Shown here in pieces: positions 1 through 6,279 of a stretch of 64,000 bases of DNA (position 1 is its first letter; each line of letters opens with the position of its first letter). Source of the DNA: Lentibacillus cibarius. Lineage in GTDB: Bacteria; Bacillota; Bacilli; Bacillales; Amphibacillaceae. The stretch covers positions 1,984,001 through 2,048,000 of the forward strand of contig NZ_VCIA01000001.1 of NCBI RefSeq assembly GCF_005887555.1, written 5' to 3'. A program made the translations under genes and the position numbers. Below the pieces are notes generated by a model. It was given only the letters and a program-made list of their open reading frames with translations. It was not told where the DNA came from and did not search any database.

Positions 1-2
1 CT

Positions 3-1328
3 TTTCGCTATTTCTATTTTCCTGTCTTTCTGCTCTTATTCTTTATTACAACTGGTGTTTTTCTGCTGTTGTTCTTTAATGCCGAGAAATTGGGAGTGAT
101 GGTGGGCGATACACATTTGACGGAAACGTATAAACTAGCCGCCTTTGCATTTCTATTCATTCCATTTACTGCGTTGCTGCGTGGTGTTCTACAAGGGACA
201 GGACGGATGAAGCCCACAGCCTACTCACAAATAGGAGAGCAATTTATTCGTGTGATCCTAATCATTACTGCTGCTATATGGATTTTCGGGAGTACGGCAT
301 CAATTTATCTGATTGGGCATGCTGCGGCTATCGCGTCCATGGCTGGTGCCGTGGTTGCTATTGTCATCCTGGTCTGGTTCTTCGTCCGAAACAGGCCGCC
401 GTTATTACAGCGTCCGCCGATTTCCTGGCGTTATTATATCCATATGCTGTTAACACTCGGAATTGCCGCTGCCATGAATCATATGGTGCTCATTATTATC
501 CAACTGGCGGATACAATTACCCTTGTACCTGGTTTGCGTGCGTTTGGGATGACAAAATTGGAAGCAATGACGGCAAAAGGGATATTCGATCGGGGCCAGC
601 CGCTGATTCAGCTTGGTACCGTGTTAGGGTCATCCTTTGCGTTGAGCCTGCTGCCGGCAGTATCTGAACAAGCAGTCAAAGATAAAAGCACACTGCATCA
701 ATCCGTTCAACGAGCACTTGTTGTCAGTCTTTATCTGGCTGCAGGTGCTACTGCGGGGCTAATCGTGATTTTTCCTGAGGCGAACAGGCTACTTTTCCAA
801 AATGTTGCCGGTACAGGAAATCTGCGCGTGCTAGTGATCGCTATCCTTCTCAGTTCACTTGGTATAACAGCAGCATCCATCCTGCAAGGACTTGGCTATG
901 TAAAACGAACAGCACTATTTATTATACTTGCGTTTTCTGTCAAATGGCTGGGCAATACTGTGCTTGTACCGTATATGGGGATGGCGGGTGGTGCAACTGC
1001 GACAGTTATTAGTCTTGCGTGTCTCGCTATGATGATGCTGGTAACCTTAAAGCACAAACTTCCGCAGCTTGCCCCTGCTAAGCAGGTGAACTGGTATGCA
1101 TTACTTGTAGCGATAACAGGAATGATCGCGTTTTTAATTGGGATGGACTGGCTGGTGGGACCGGTTATTTCCAGGACTGGGCTGTTACTGTACGTTCTTT
1201 TTATCTCAGCCACAGGGGGAGTAATTTATTTGCTGTTACTTGTAAGACTACAGGCTTTTCGTGAAACCGAATTATCCATGCTCCCGTTTGCCAGGCTATG
1301 GATACAATTGCATAAAGCGAGGGATTGA
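3..1328 (+). CDS. yabM: YabM/SpoVB-type polysaccharide flippase, 5' end outside window
   Basis: Membrane protein of the MATE/MOP superfamily, SpoVB/MurJ-like polysaccharide transporters. Family members flip lipid-linked sugars across the membrane; the substrate here is unknown. The reading frame is open to the window edge, so the N-terminus is missing. The visible part (about 440 residues) has many hydrophobic segments, matching roughly the C-terminal 80-85% of a protein of about 520 residues. The stop overlaps the mazG start region, as in the B. subtilis yabM-mazG-rqcP order. The assignment rests on hydrophobic pattern plus synteny; I see no single catalytic motif that separates YabM from other SpoVB paralogues. 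Confidence 0.85.
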   Translation, partial: FRYFYFPVFLLLFFITTGVFLLLFFNAEKLGVMVGDTHLTETYKLAAFAFLFIPFTALLRGVLQGTGRMKPTAYSQIGEQFIRVILIITAAIWIFGSTASIYLIGHAAAIASMAGAVVAIVILVWFFVRNRPPLLQRPPISWRYYIHMLLTLGIAAAMNHMVLIIIQLADTITLVPGLRAFGMTKLEAMTAKGIFDRGQPLIQLGTVLGSSFALSLLPAVSEQAVKDKSTLHQSVQRALVVSLYLAAGATAGLIVIFPEANRLLFQNVAGTGNLRVLVIAILLSSLGITAASILQGLGYVKRTALFIILAFSVKWLGNTVLVPYMGMAGGATATVISLACLAMMMLVTLKHKLPQLAPAKQVNWYALLVAITGMIAFLIGMDWLVGPVISRTGLLLYVLFISATGGVIYLLLLVRLQAFRETELSMLPFARLWIQLHKARD

Positions 1329-1330
1329 TC

Positions 1331-2782
1331 ATGTATCAGACTATCGAGATTATAGGACTTGGCGCAGGTGATTTAGACCAATTGCCACTTGGCATTTACC
1401 GGAAGTTAACTCGTTTAGAACAAACTGTATTTGTACGAACGAAGGAACACCCAGTCGTGAAGGAACTGCAGAAGGAAGGCGTTGAATTCGTGTCGTTTGA
1501 CAACTTGTATGAAACGTCTTCGCAGTTTGGAGATGTTTATGAAGCCATTGTGAACGAACTAGTGGAGGCGGCCCGGATAAACCCTGTCATTTATGCTGTC
1601 CCTGGACACCCTATGCTGGCCGAGCAAACTGTCAAACATTTGTTAGAACAAGATAAAGTCCCAGTTGAAATTACGGGGGGACAGAGTTACCTTGATGCTT
1701 TGTTTACGGCACTGCAAATAGATCCAATTGACGGCTTCCAATTCGCTGATGGAACGGCATTCGATCGCAGTAAGTTGCATTACCGGCAGCACATCATTAT
1801 TGGTCAGGTATACGACCGAATGACAGCATCCAATGTGAAGCTTGAACTTTTGGAGGATTTGCCTCCTGATTATTCTGTTAGTATTGTTGAAGCAGCCGGA
1901 AGTCAACAGCAAAACGTAACACAAGTTCAATTGGACCAACTTGATCGTATGTTTGAAAGCGTTCATAATTTAGTGTCAGTGTATGTACCCCCAGCTCCTG
2001 ATGATCTGTTGCTGCATACGTTCAGGCGTCTGCACGAAGTTATTGCTGCATTGCGAGCGCCGGATGGGTGCCCATGGGATCGTGCGCAAACCCATGAAAC
2101 ATTGCGGCAGTATGCTATTGAAGAGGTTTATGAATTGGTTGAGGCGATTGATGAACAGGATGATGACGGTATTGTTGAGGAGTTGGGGGATCTCTTGCTA
2201 CAGGTCATGCTGCATAGTCAGATTGGTGCGGATGATGGCTATTTTACCATTGATGATGTCATTCATTCGATTACACGAAAAATGATCCACCGCCATCCGC
2301 ATATTTTTGCCGATCAGTCAGCAGAAACAGTCGATGATGTGTACCGGACGTGGGATGCATTAAAGCAGGAGGAGAAAGGCGAAGAGCGGACATCGGTGCT
2401 TGATGGTGTTCCTGCTGGACTACCGGGGCTGGCAAAGGCATTTAAACTGCAGCACAAAGCAGCAAAAGTCAGATTTGGCTGGGATAATGCAGAAGATGTG
2501 TTTGCAAAATTTCAAGAAGAATGGAAAGAATTTCAGGGAGCAATTGCCAATCAACCAAGTGAGGCAGTGGAAGCAGAGCTTGGTGATGTATTGTTTGTAC
2601 TGGCGAATCTGGCGCGTTATTATAAAGTAAACCCGGAAATTGCCTTGAATCGAACAAATGAAAAATTCGTGCGACGCTTCACCTATATTGAAAAACAGCT
2701 AAAGGATCTCGGGAAAGATATACAAACGACTTCACTTGAAGAAATGGATTACTATTGGAAAGAAGCTAAGAGAAGTGAGTGA
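1331..2782 (+). CDS. mazG: Bifunctional methyltransferase-like / MazG NTP pyrophosphohydrolase
   Basis: House-cleaning NTP pyrophosphohydrolase (B. subtilis MazG/YabN). The N-terminal half (about residues 1-220) is a tetrapyrrole-methylase-like domain beginning MYQTIEIIGLGAGD. The C-terminal half holds two MazG units, seen in the segments around EEVYELVEAID and ELGDLLLQVMLH and again near EAELGDVLFVLANLARYYK, with the acidic Mg-binding residues. A TTG at 1325 is possible, but the GAGGG at 1319-1323 sits 7 nt before ATG 1331, so I chose 1331. The 3' end overlaps the rqcP start region, suggesting translational coupling. Length (483 aa) is normal for the family. Confidence 0.92.
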   Translation: MYQTIEIIGLGAGDLDQLPLGIYRKLTRLEQTVFVRTKEHPVVKELQKEGVEFVSFDNLYETSSQFGDVYEAIVNELVEAARINPVIYAVPGHPMLAEQTVKHLLEQDKVPVEITGGQSYLDALFTALQIDPIDGFQFADGTAFDRSKLHYRQHIIIGQVYDRMTASNVKLELLEDLPPDYSVSIVEAAGSQQQNVTQVQLDQLDRMFESVHNLVSVYVPPAPDDLLLHTFRRLHEVIAALRAPDGCPWDRAQTHETLRQYAIEEVYELVEAIDEQDDDGIVEELGDLLLQVMLHSQIGADDGYFTIDDVIHSITRKMIHRHPHIFADQSAETVDDVYRTWDALKQEEKGEERTSVLDGVPAGLPGLAKAFKLQHKAAKVRFGWDNAEDVFAKFQEEWKEFQGAIANQPSEAVEAELGDVLFVLANLARYYKVNPEIALNRTNEKFVRRFTYIEKQLKDLGKDIQTTSLEEMDYYWKEAKRSE

Positions 2783-2787
2783 TTGCA

Positions 2788-3045
2788 TTGCGGTTGGATA
2801 AATTCTTGAAGGTATCAAGACTCATTAAACGCCGGACTCTGGCAAAAGAGGTAGCCGGTCAGGGGCGTATCAAGATTAACGGGAATAACGCAAAGGCGTC
2901 TTCTATCGTCTCGGTTGGGGATGAACTAGTGATTCAGTTTGGCCAGAAGGTAGTAACGCTGGAAGTAACATCACTGAGAGAGGCAGTGAATAAGGACGAG
3001 GCAACAACCTTATATCGCGTGATTAGTGAAGAAAAAGTGGACTAA
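2788..3045 (+). CDS. rqcP: RqcP, S4-domain ribosome quality control protein
   Basis: Small S4-type RNA-binding protein (B. subtilis RqcP/YabO, relative of Hsp15). In the family it binds stalled 50S subunits and helps RqcH add C-terminal alanine tails to trapped nascent chains. The product is basic and almost wholly one S4 fold (MRLDKFLKVSRLIKRRTLAK near the start, then QGRIKINGN). The frame is open from GTG 2779, which overlaps the mazG stop. The conserved N-terminus MRLDKFL starts at TTG 2788, which I prefer on family comparison. It sits between mazG and the sporulation gene yabP, as in B. subtilis. Confidence 0.88.
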   Translation: MRLDKFLKVSRLIKRRTLAKEVAGQGRIKINGNNAKASSIVSVGDELVIQFGQKVVTLEVTSLREAVNKDEATTLYRVISEEKVD

Positions 3046-3051
3046 AGAAAG

Positions 3052-3080
3052 TTCTATACTTGTCCTTCTTATCATAGAGT
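3052..3080 (+). promoter_or_regulatory. Possible sigma-E promoter for yabP-yabQ
   Basis: CATAGAGT at 3073-3080 matches 7 of 8 positions of the sigma-E -10 (CATACANT). A weak ATA-containing -35 lies about 14 nt upstream. yabP is a mother-cell sigma-E gene in B. subtilis. The -35 match is poor, so this is tentative. Confidence 0.3.
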
Positions 3081-3104
3081 AATAATGACAAGGAGGGAAA
3101 GTGT

Positions 3105-3404
3105 ATGAACTATTATCAAAATGATACCGTCAATCGGACACAACAGGAACATTCTGTCAAAATCAATAACCGAAAAGAACTGGAAATAACCGGGGTAAAA
3201 GAGGTTGACAGTTTTGATAATGAAGAGTTTTTACTGGAAACAGTAATGGGCTATCTGATTGTACGCGGCCAGAATTTGCAGATGCAGAACCTTGATGTTG
3301 GTGATGGCCTGGTTTCCATTAAAGGTAAAGTGTACGAGCTTTCCTATGTTGATGACCATCATCAGGAGAAAGCTAAAGGCTTCTTTAGCAAGCTATTCAA
3401 ATGA
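3105..3404 (+). CDS. yabP: YabP, sporulation protein
   Basis: Sporulation protein of the YabP/YqfC family, 99 aa. In B. subtilis yabP is made in the mother cell and needed for normal spore formation; its biochemical role is unknown. The sequence is soluble-looking, with the family core around RKELEITGVKEVDSFDNEEF and a GYLIVRGQNLQMQNLDV segment. AAGGAGGG lies 7-8 nt before the ATG. The stop overlaps the yabQ start (ATGA), so the two are almost certainly coupled. Together with yabQ and spoIIE nearby, it marks this as an endospore former. Confidence 0.93.
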   Translation: MNYYQNDTVNRTQQEHSVKINNRKELEITGVKEVDSFDNEEFLLETVMGYLIVRGQNLQMQNLDVGDGLVSIKGKVYELSYVDDHHQEKAKGFFSKLFK

Positions 3405-4000
3405 CTTTAAGTGTACAGTTCTTAACGATGATTTCCATGACTGCAGGCGGATTCTACCTCGGCATGATTTTGGATACGTACAGACGCCTGTCAATCCACT
3501 GGAAAAGTAGCCCATTCATGAAATACTTCATGGAAATCATCTTTTGGCTGACCCAGACGATGGTGTTATATTATGTTTTATTCCGAGTGAATAGCGGGGA
3601 ATTGCGCTTTTATGTGTTTTTGGCTTGCCTGCTTGGGTTTTCCATGTACCAGGGACTGGCAGCTAATGTGTATAAAGCTTTCCTGGAACATATGATCCGG
3701 GTTGTGACAGCCATGTACAGGTTCTGCAAGCGAACGGTTCAGGTACTGGTGATTACGCCAGTGCTATCACTTGTCAGGTTCACTATCACCATTGCGGCAT
3801 TTATTCTGCATGTACTGATAACCTTGCTGCATTGGCTTTTCAAAATCATTTATATTCCGTGCTTCTGGCTCTGCCGTCTGGTTTTTCGCATGCTACCTTC
3901 ATCTTTCCAAGTGAATTTACACAAAGTTGCAGGATTTTATAGTAAAATAGAGAATACATGTAGGAAAAGGATAAAGGAATTGCTGTCCAAGAGGAGGTAG
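3401..4000 (+). CDS. yabQ: YabQ, spore cortex biosynthesis membrane protein
   Basis: Integral membrane protein of the YabQ family, 199 aa, needed in B. subtilis for spore cortex formation and found in the outer forespore membrane region. About four to five hydrophobic segments are visible in the first 150 residues, followed by a basic C-terminal tail ending RKRIKELLSKRR. The start ATG overlaps the yabP stop by 4 nt. divIC follows 6 nt later, so yabP-yabQ-divIC form a tight cluster. Assignment is by position, length and topology; there is no catalytic motif. Confidence 0.9.
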   Translation: MTLSVQFLTMISMTAGGFYLGMILDTYRRLSIHWKSSPFMKYFMEIIFWLTQTMVLYYVLFRVNSGELRFYVFLACLLGFSMYQGLAANVYKAFLEHMIRVVTAMYRFCKRTVQVLVITPVLSLVRFTITIAAFILHVLITLLHWLFKIIYIPCFWLCRLVFRMLPSSFQVNLHKVAGFYSKIENTCRKRIKELLSKRR

Positions 4001-4006
4001 TGAACT

Positions 4007-4387
4007 TTGTCGGCTCATAAGAAAGCAGTCACACGACTAGATTCTAATTATATGCAGCAGTACGATGCCTACATAGCGAGACAACACAGAAAGAAAAAGC
4101 GGCTGGTGCGCCGACTCGTTTTATTTTCTATTGTCACCATGTTAATTGTTGGCGGCCTGACTGTTTACCATCTGAAACAGCGTTCACTGCAGGCGGATAA
4201 ACAGGAACAATACGAGCAGTTGCAGGACAATCTTGCCAGTCTTGAGAAAAAAGAAAAGAATCTCAAGGAAGAGATTAGTCTGCTAAACAATGAGGAATAT
4301 GTACTGGAGATAGCCAGAACGAACTATTTCTTCTCCAAAGAAGGCGAATTAATTTTTAAAATTCCCGACAAGTCCCCTTCATATTGA
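4007..4387 (+). CDS. divIC: DivIC septum formation initiator (FtsB family)
   Basis: Bitopic divisome protein that partners FtsL and DivIB at the septum. It has a basic cytoplasmic N-terminus (RKKKRLVRRLV), one membrane segment at about residues 38-57, then an extracellular coiled coil (repeated KQEQYEQLQDN, LEKKEKNLKEEI) typical of the FtsB/DivIC family. Length is 126 aa. The start is TTG at 4007, preceded by GAGGAGG, 6 nt downstream of yabQ. The end of the gene overlaps the -35 box of the yabR promoter (TTGACA at 4384). Confidence 0.93.
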   Translation: MSAHKKAVTRLDSNYMQQYDAYIARQHRKKKRLVRRLVLFSIVTMLIVGGLTVYHLKQRSLQADKQEQYEQLQDNLASLEKKEKNLKEEISLLNNEEYVLEIARTNYFFSKEGELIFKIPDKSPSY

Positions 4388-4413
4388 CACACTTTTGCAA
4401 GACTGGCTATAAT
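4384..4413 (+). promoter_or_regulatory. Sigma-A promoter for yabR
   Basis: Perfect TTGACA (4384-4389) and TATAAT (4408-4413) separated by 18 nt. The -35 box overlaps the divIC stop codon. It would give yabR its own transcript. Confidence 0.8.
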
Positions 4414-4460
4414 ATAGTAGAAGTACACTTTTCAAAATTCTAAGGAGGAGCACTTTTTTT

Positions 4461-4841
4461 ATGTCAATCGAAGTAGGCAGCAAGCTGCAGGGTAAGGTGA
4501 CCGGCATTACTAATTTTGGAGCCTTTGTCGAAATTGAGGAAGGAAAAACAGGATTGGTTCATATTAGTGAGGTCGCTGACAATTATGTGAAAGACATTAA
4601 TGAGTATTTGAATGTTGGTGACAGTGTGACAGTAAAAGTCATTAATGTAGAGAAGGATGGGAAGATCGGCCTATCCATTAAAAAAGCAAAGGACAAACCG
4701 CCACGCCAAAAGAGCCGACAGCGTACAGAGTCCTTTGAATCTAAAATGAATAAGTTTCTAAAAGATTCGGATGAACGTTTAGCCTCTTTGAAGAAGCACA
4801 CGGAGTCCAAGCGGGGAGGTCGTGGTGCAAAAAGGGGATAG
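4461..4841 (+). CDS. yabR: YabR, S1-domain RNA-binding protein
   Basis: General stress-like protein with one N-terminal S1 RNA-binding domain (about residues 1-72: GSKLQGKVTGITNFGAFVE, then LVHISEV and GLSIKKAK), related to polynucleotide phosphorylase S1 repeats. A basic, low-complexity tail ends RGGRGAKRG. The role is unknown; it probably binds RNA or ribosomes. AAGGAGG precedes the ATG. The gene has its own strong promoter and is followed by a terminator at 4901, so it looks monocistronic. Neighbours match B. subtilis divIC-yabR-tRNA-Met-spoIIE. Confidence 0.92.
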   Translation: MSIEVGSKLQGKVTGITNFGAFVEIEEGKTGLVHISEVADNYVKDINEYLNVGDSVTVKVINVEKDGKIGLSIKKAKDKPPRQKSRQRTESFESKMNKFLKDSDERLASLKKHTESKRGGRGAKRG

Positions 4842-4900
4842 CAGTTTGCTGTCTATGATCAATTGATGCGAAATTTGATGCGGAATTCACCATATATAAA

Positions 4901-4939
4901 AAAGGCAGGCATTACCCAAAGTGGGATGCCTGCTTTTTT
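4901..4939 (+). terminator. Terminator downstream of yabR
   Basis: Inverted repeat GCAGGCAT (4905-4912) and ATGCCTGC (4926-4933) followed by a T run; the A run upstream makes it potentially bidirectional. Confidence 0.85.
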
Positions 4940-5001
4940 AGTACCACCAACTTATACAAAAATAGCAAAGTAAAAAAAGCAATCTTCATAAATTTTGTTA
5001 G

Positions 5002-5370
5002 CTTATAAGTGCAGTTGATATATAGTGCGACGTAATTACTGAAAGTTCTCTATAGGTACGACAACTTTTCGTGCACCGTCCGGGGTCGCTCTGGAGACCC
5101 CGCAGTGCAACGAGCATTACCTCTACCGAATAAGCTACGAGTTGCGAGGAGTGCTGCATCACTGAAATCACTTCTAACACGACGAGCACCCAGCACGAGG
5201 AGGCTCATCAGCTGCCCACGGAAAGCGACGAGCGAAACTTCCACCGAATAAGCTGCAAGTTGCGAGGAGCGTATGCTTCGCCGAATCAGCTTGCAACGTA
5301 ACGAGCACACAAGTGTATTTCCGCAGCGGCGATTTAACACTTATACAAAGTTACGTCGCATTATATACAA
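5002..5370. repeat. GC-rich intergenic element with internal repeats
   Basis: A block of different composition from its AT-rich surroundings. It is bounded by near-inverted copies of GTGCGACGTAA (about 5025-5035) and TTACGTCGCAT (5351-5361). Inside, the motif ACCGAATAAGCT followed by GAGTTGCGAGGAG or CAAGTTGCGAGGAG occurs twice (from about 5124 and 5243). Partly inverted AGCTTGCAACGTAACGAG is at 5288. Minus-strand open frames here are arginine/serine-rich and do not look like genes. It could be a MITE-like element or decayed DNA. Confidence 0.5.
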
Positions 5371-5415
5371 ATTGTTCAGCAGGGTTTCGGGGTGTGGCAC
5401 AAAAAGCACAGACTT

Positions 5416-5452
5416 TAAAAAAAGAACCGGTTTCTGCACCGGTTCTTTTTTG
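5416..5452 (-). terminator. Terminator of the minus-strand tRNA-Met
   Basis: AGAACCGGT (5423-5431) and ACCGGTTCT (5438-5446) form a perfect stem flanked by A and T runs. On the minus strand it lies 20 nt past the tRNA 3' end. Confidence 0.8.
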
Positions 5453-5471
5453 TCTAATTATTTGGTTTGAA

Positions 5472-5545
5472 TAGCGGCGGAGGGGATCGAACCCACGACC
5501 TTACGGGTATGAACCGTACGCTCTCGCCAGCTGAGCTACGCCGCC
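5472..5545 (-). tRNA. tRNA-Met (CAT)
   Basis: Minus-strand tRNA with acceptor GGCGGCG paired to CGCCGCT, the D-arm GCTCAGCTGGCGAGAGC, anticodon loop TTCATAC, and T-loop TTCGATC. Anticodon CAT; the body resembles the B. subtilis elongator Met tRNA that sits between yabR and spoIIE. CCA is not encoded. It has its own promoter (5564-5592) and terminator (5416-5452). Confidence 0.93.
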
Positions 5546-5563
5546 GAATTAGTCACAAATGAT

Positions 5564-5592
5564 ATATTACAACAGCATGGACGATGTGTCAA
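5564..5592 (-). promoter_or_regulatory. Sigma-A promoter for tRNA-Met
   Basis: On the minus strand TTGACA (5592-5587) and TAATAT (5569-5564) are 17 nt apart, directly upstream of the tRNA, so the tRNA is a monocistronic unit. Confidence 0.78.
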
Positions 5593-5624
5593 TGGGGTTT
5601 TTGAATTGCTTAGGAAATTATAGA

Positions 5625-5668
5625 TTTGGGTTGCTGTGGACAACTGAGGTACCAAATAAGTCACGTCC
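5625..5668 (+). repeat. Detached 5' module of dispersed AGGA element, copy A
   Basis: The stretch GGTTGCTGTGGACAACTGAG then GTACCAAATAAGTCACGTC matches the 5' part of copy C (39994-40030). In copy C the 3' part follows at once; here it is about 370 nt further on (6040-6121), as though DNA was inserted between them. Confidence 0.55.
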
Positions 5669-5669
5669 G

Positions 5670-6030
5670 GCTCCAGCGCTAAAGCTGTAGCGAGACTTCC
5701 TTCACCTCCGTACGATAAAGAAGACTTGCCGATCGGTGAAACCGGAGGCACCGGAGGCATAGTCGCACTTATACCCTTGTGGTGAAAGTCAACATCGACT
5801 CTAGAAGTTCAAGGAAGGCCGACTAAAATCGGGCTTTGCGCCCAACGTCGGCATACCCCGTATAGGGGCATGTTTCCTTTTCGCTCTCCAAGCATAAGGT
5901 TCACTTTGACTTTCGCCATTATTGGCGATAAGTCAAGTTCGTCTAATCTCCTGCGGCTAGTAGGGAAGATCGGCTAAGCCCGCCGCGATGCGCGGCAACG
6001 CCGACCCACCTGCGACGCGCAGGCGCAGTC
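5670..6030. other. Structured GC-rich insert between halves of repeat copy A
   Basis: No credible gene. It contains several potential hairpins. GAAAGTCAA (about 5784-5792) pairs with TTGACTTTC (5906-5914). GCCGAC (5818-5823) pairs with GTCGGC (5847-5852). CCCC/GGGG flank GTATA near 5857-5869, and CGCC/GGCG flank ATTATT near 5914-5927. It resembles a folded RNA or a palindrome-rich element. It splits the two halves of a repeat that are contiguous elsewhere. Confidence 0.45.
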
Positions 6031-6039
6031 CGTACGTCG

Positions 6040-6121
6040 CTACGACGCAAAGGACGTGCTAGTGCAGGCGTTGCGACAGGACGTCGCGTTCTTAGCCTGC
6101 CCGGGCGCTTGCGCCTTTGTT
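6040..6121 (+). repeat. Dispersed AGGA tandem-hairpin element, copy A (3' module)
   Basis: Contains two AGGAC motifs at 6051-6055 and 6078-6082, 27 nt apart, as in the other four copies. The second is flanked by perfect 5-nt arms GCGAC/GTCGC. It continues with CTTAGCCTGC and a CTTGCGCCTTTG tail. It lies about 100 nt upstream of the spoIIE promoter -35 box. Other copies: 14826-14886 (minus), 35044-35142, 39994-40112, 48570-48694. Confidence 0.75.
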
Positions 6122-6189
6122 CTTCATTAGACATAAATAAACAGAATGTGGAATGTTATGTAGAATATCGCTTGTCTGTCTGGAAAGAA

Positions 6190-6254
6190 GTCGAACGATT
6201 TTTTGTTTCCGTCCTCTTGTTTTGACAAAAAAAGTAAGCATATTGTGTTTTAAT
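6190..6254 (+). promoter_or_regulatory. spoIIE promoter with 21-bp spacer and likely Spo0A boxes
   Basis: TTGACA (6222-6227) and TTTAAT (6249-6254) are 21 nt apart. This unusual spacing is known for the Spo0A-activated spoIIE promoter of B. subtilis. Two sequences resemble the 0A box (TGTCGAA or its complement): AGTCGAA at 6190-6196 and TTTGACAAA overlapping the -35. Spo0A activation is inferred from these matches. Confidence 0.75.
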
Positions 6255-6279
6255 GGGTTGCAAGAAGGAGTGGTTGAAT

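Noticed and set aside
5050..5340. Minus-strand 96-codon frame in the GC-rich element
   Set aside because: Arg/Ser/Leu-rich composition from repeats, no ribosome site, overlapping frames of the same kind; treated as a repeat element.
5943..6134. Minus-strand arginine-rich 63-codon frame
   Set aside because: It crosses the structured insert and repeat copy A; composition is due to GC-rich hairpins.
4990..6180. Insertion sequence or transposase remnant
   Set aside because: No transposase-like reading frame on either strand; only short repeats and hairpins.
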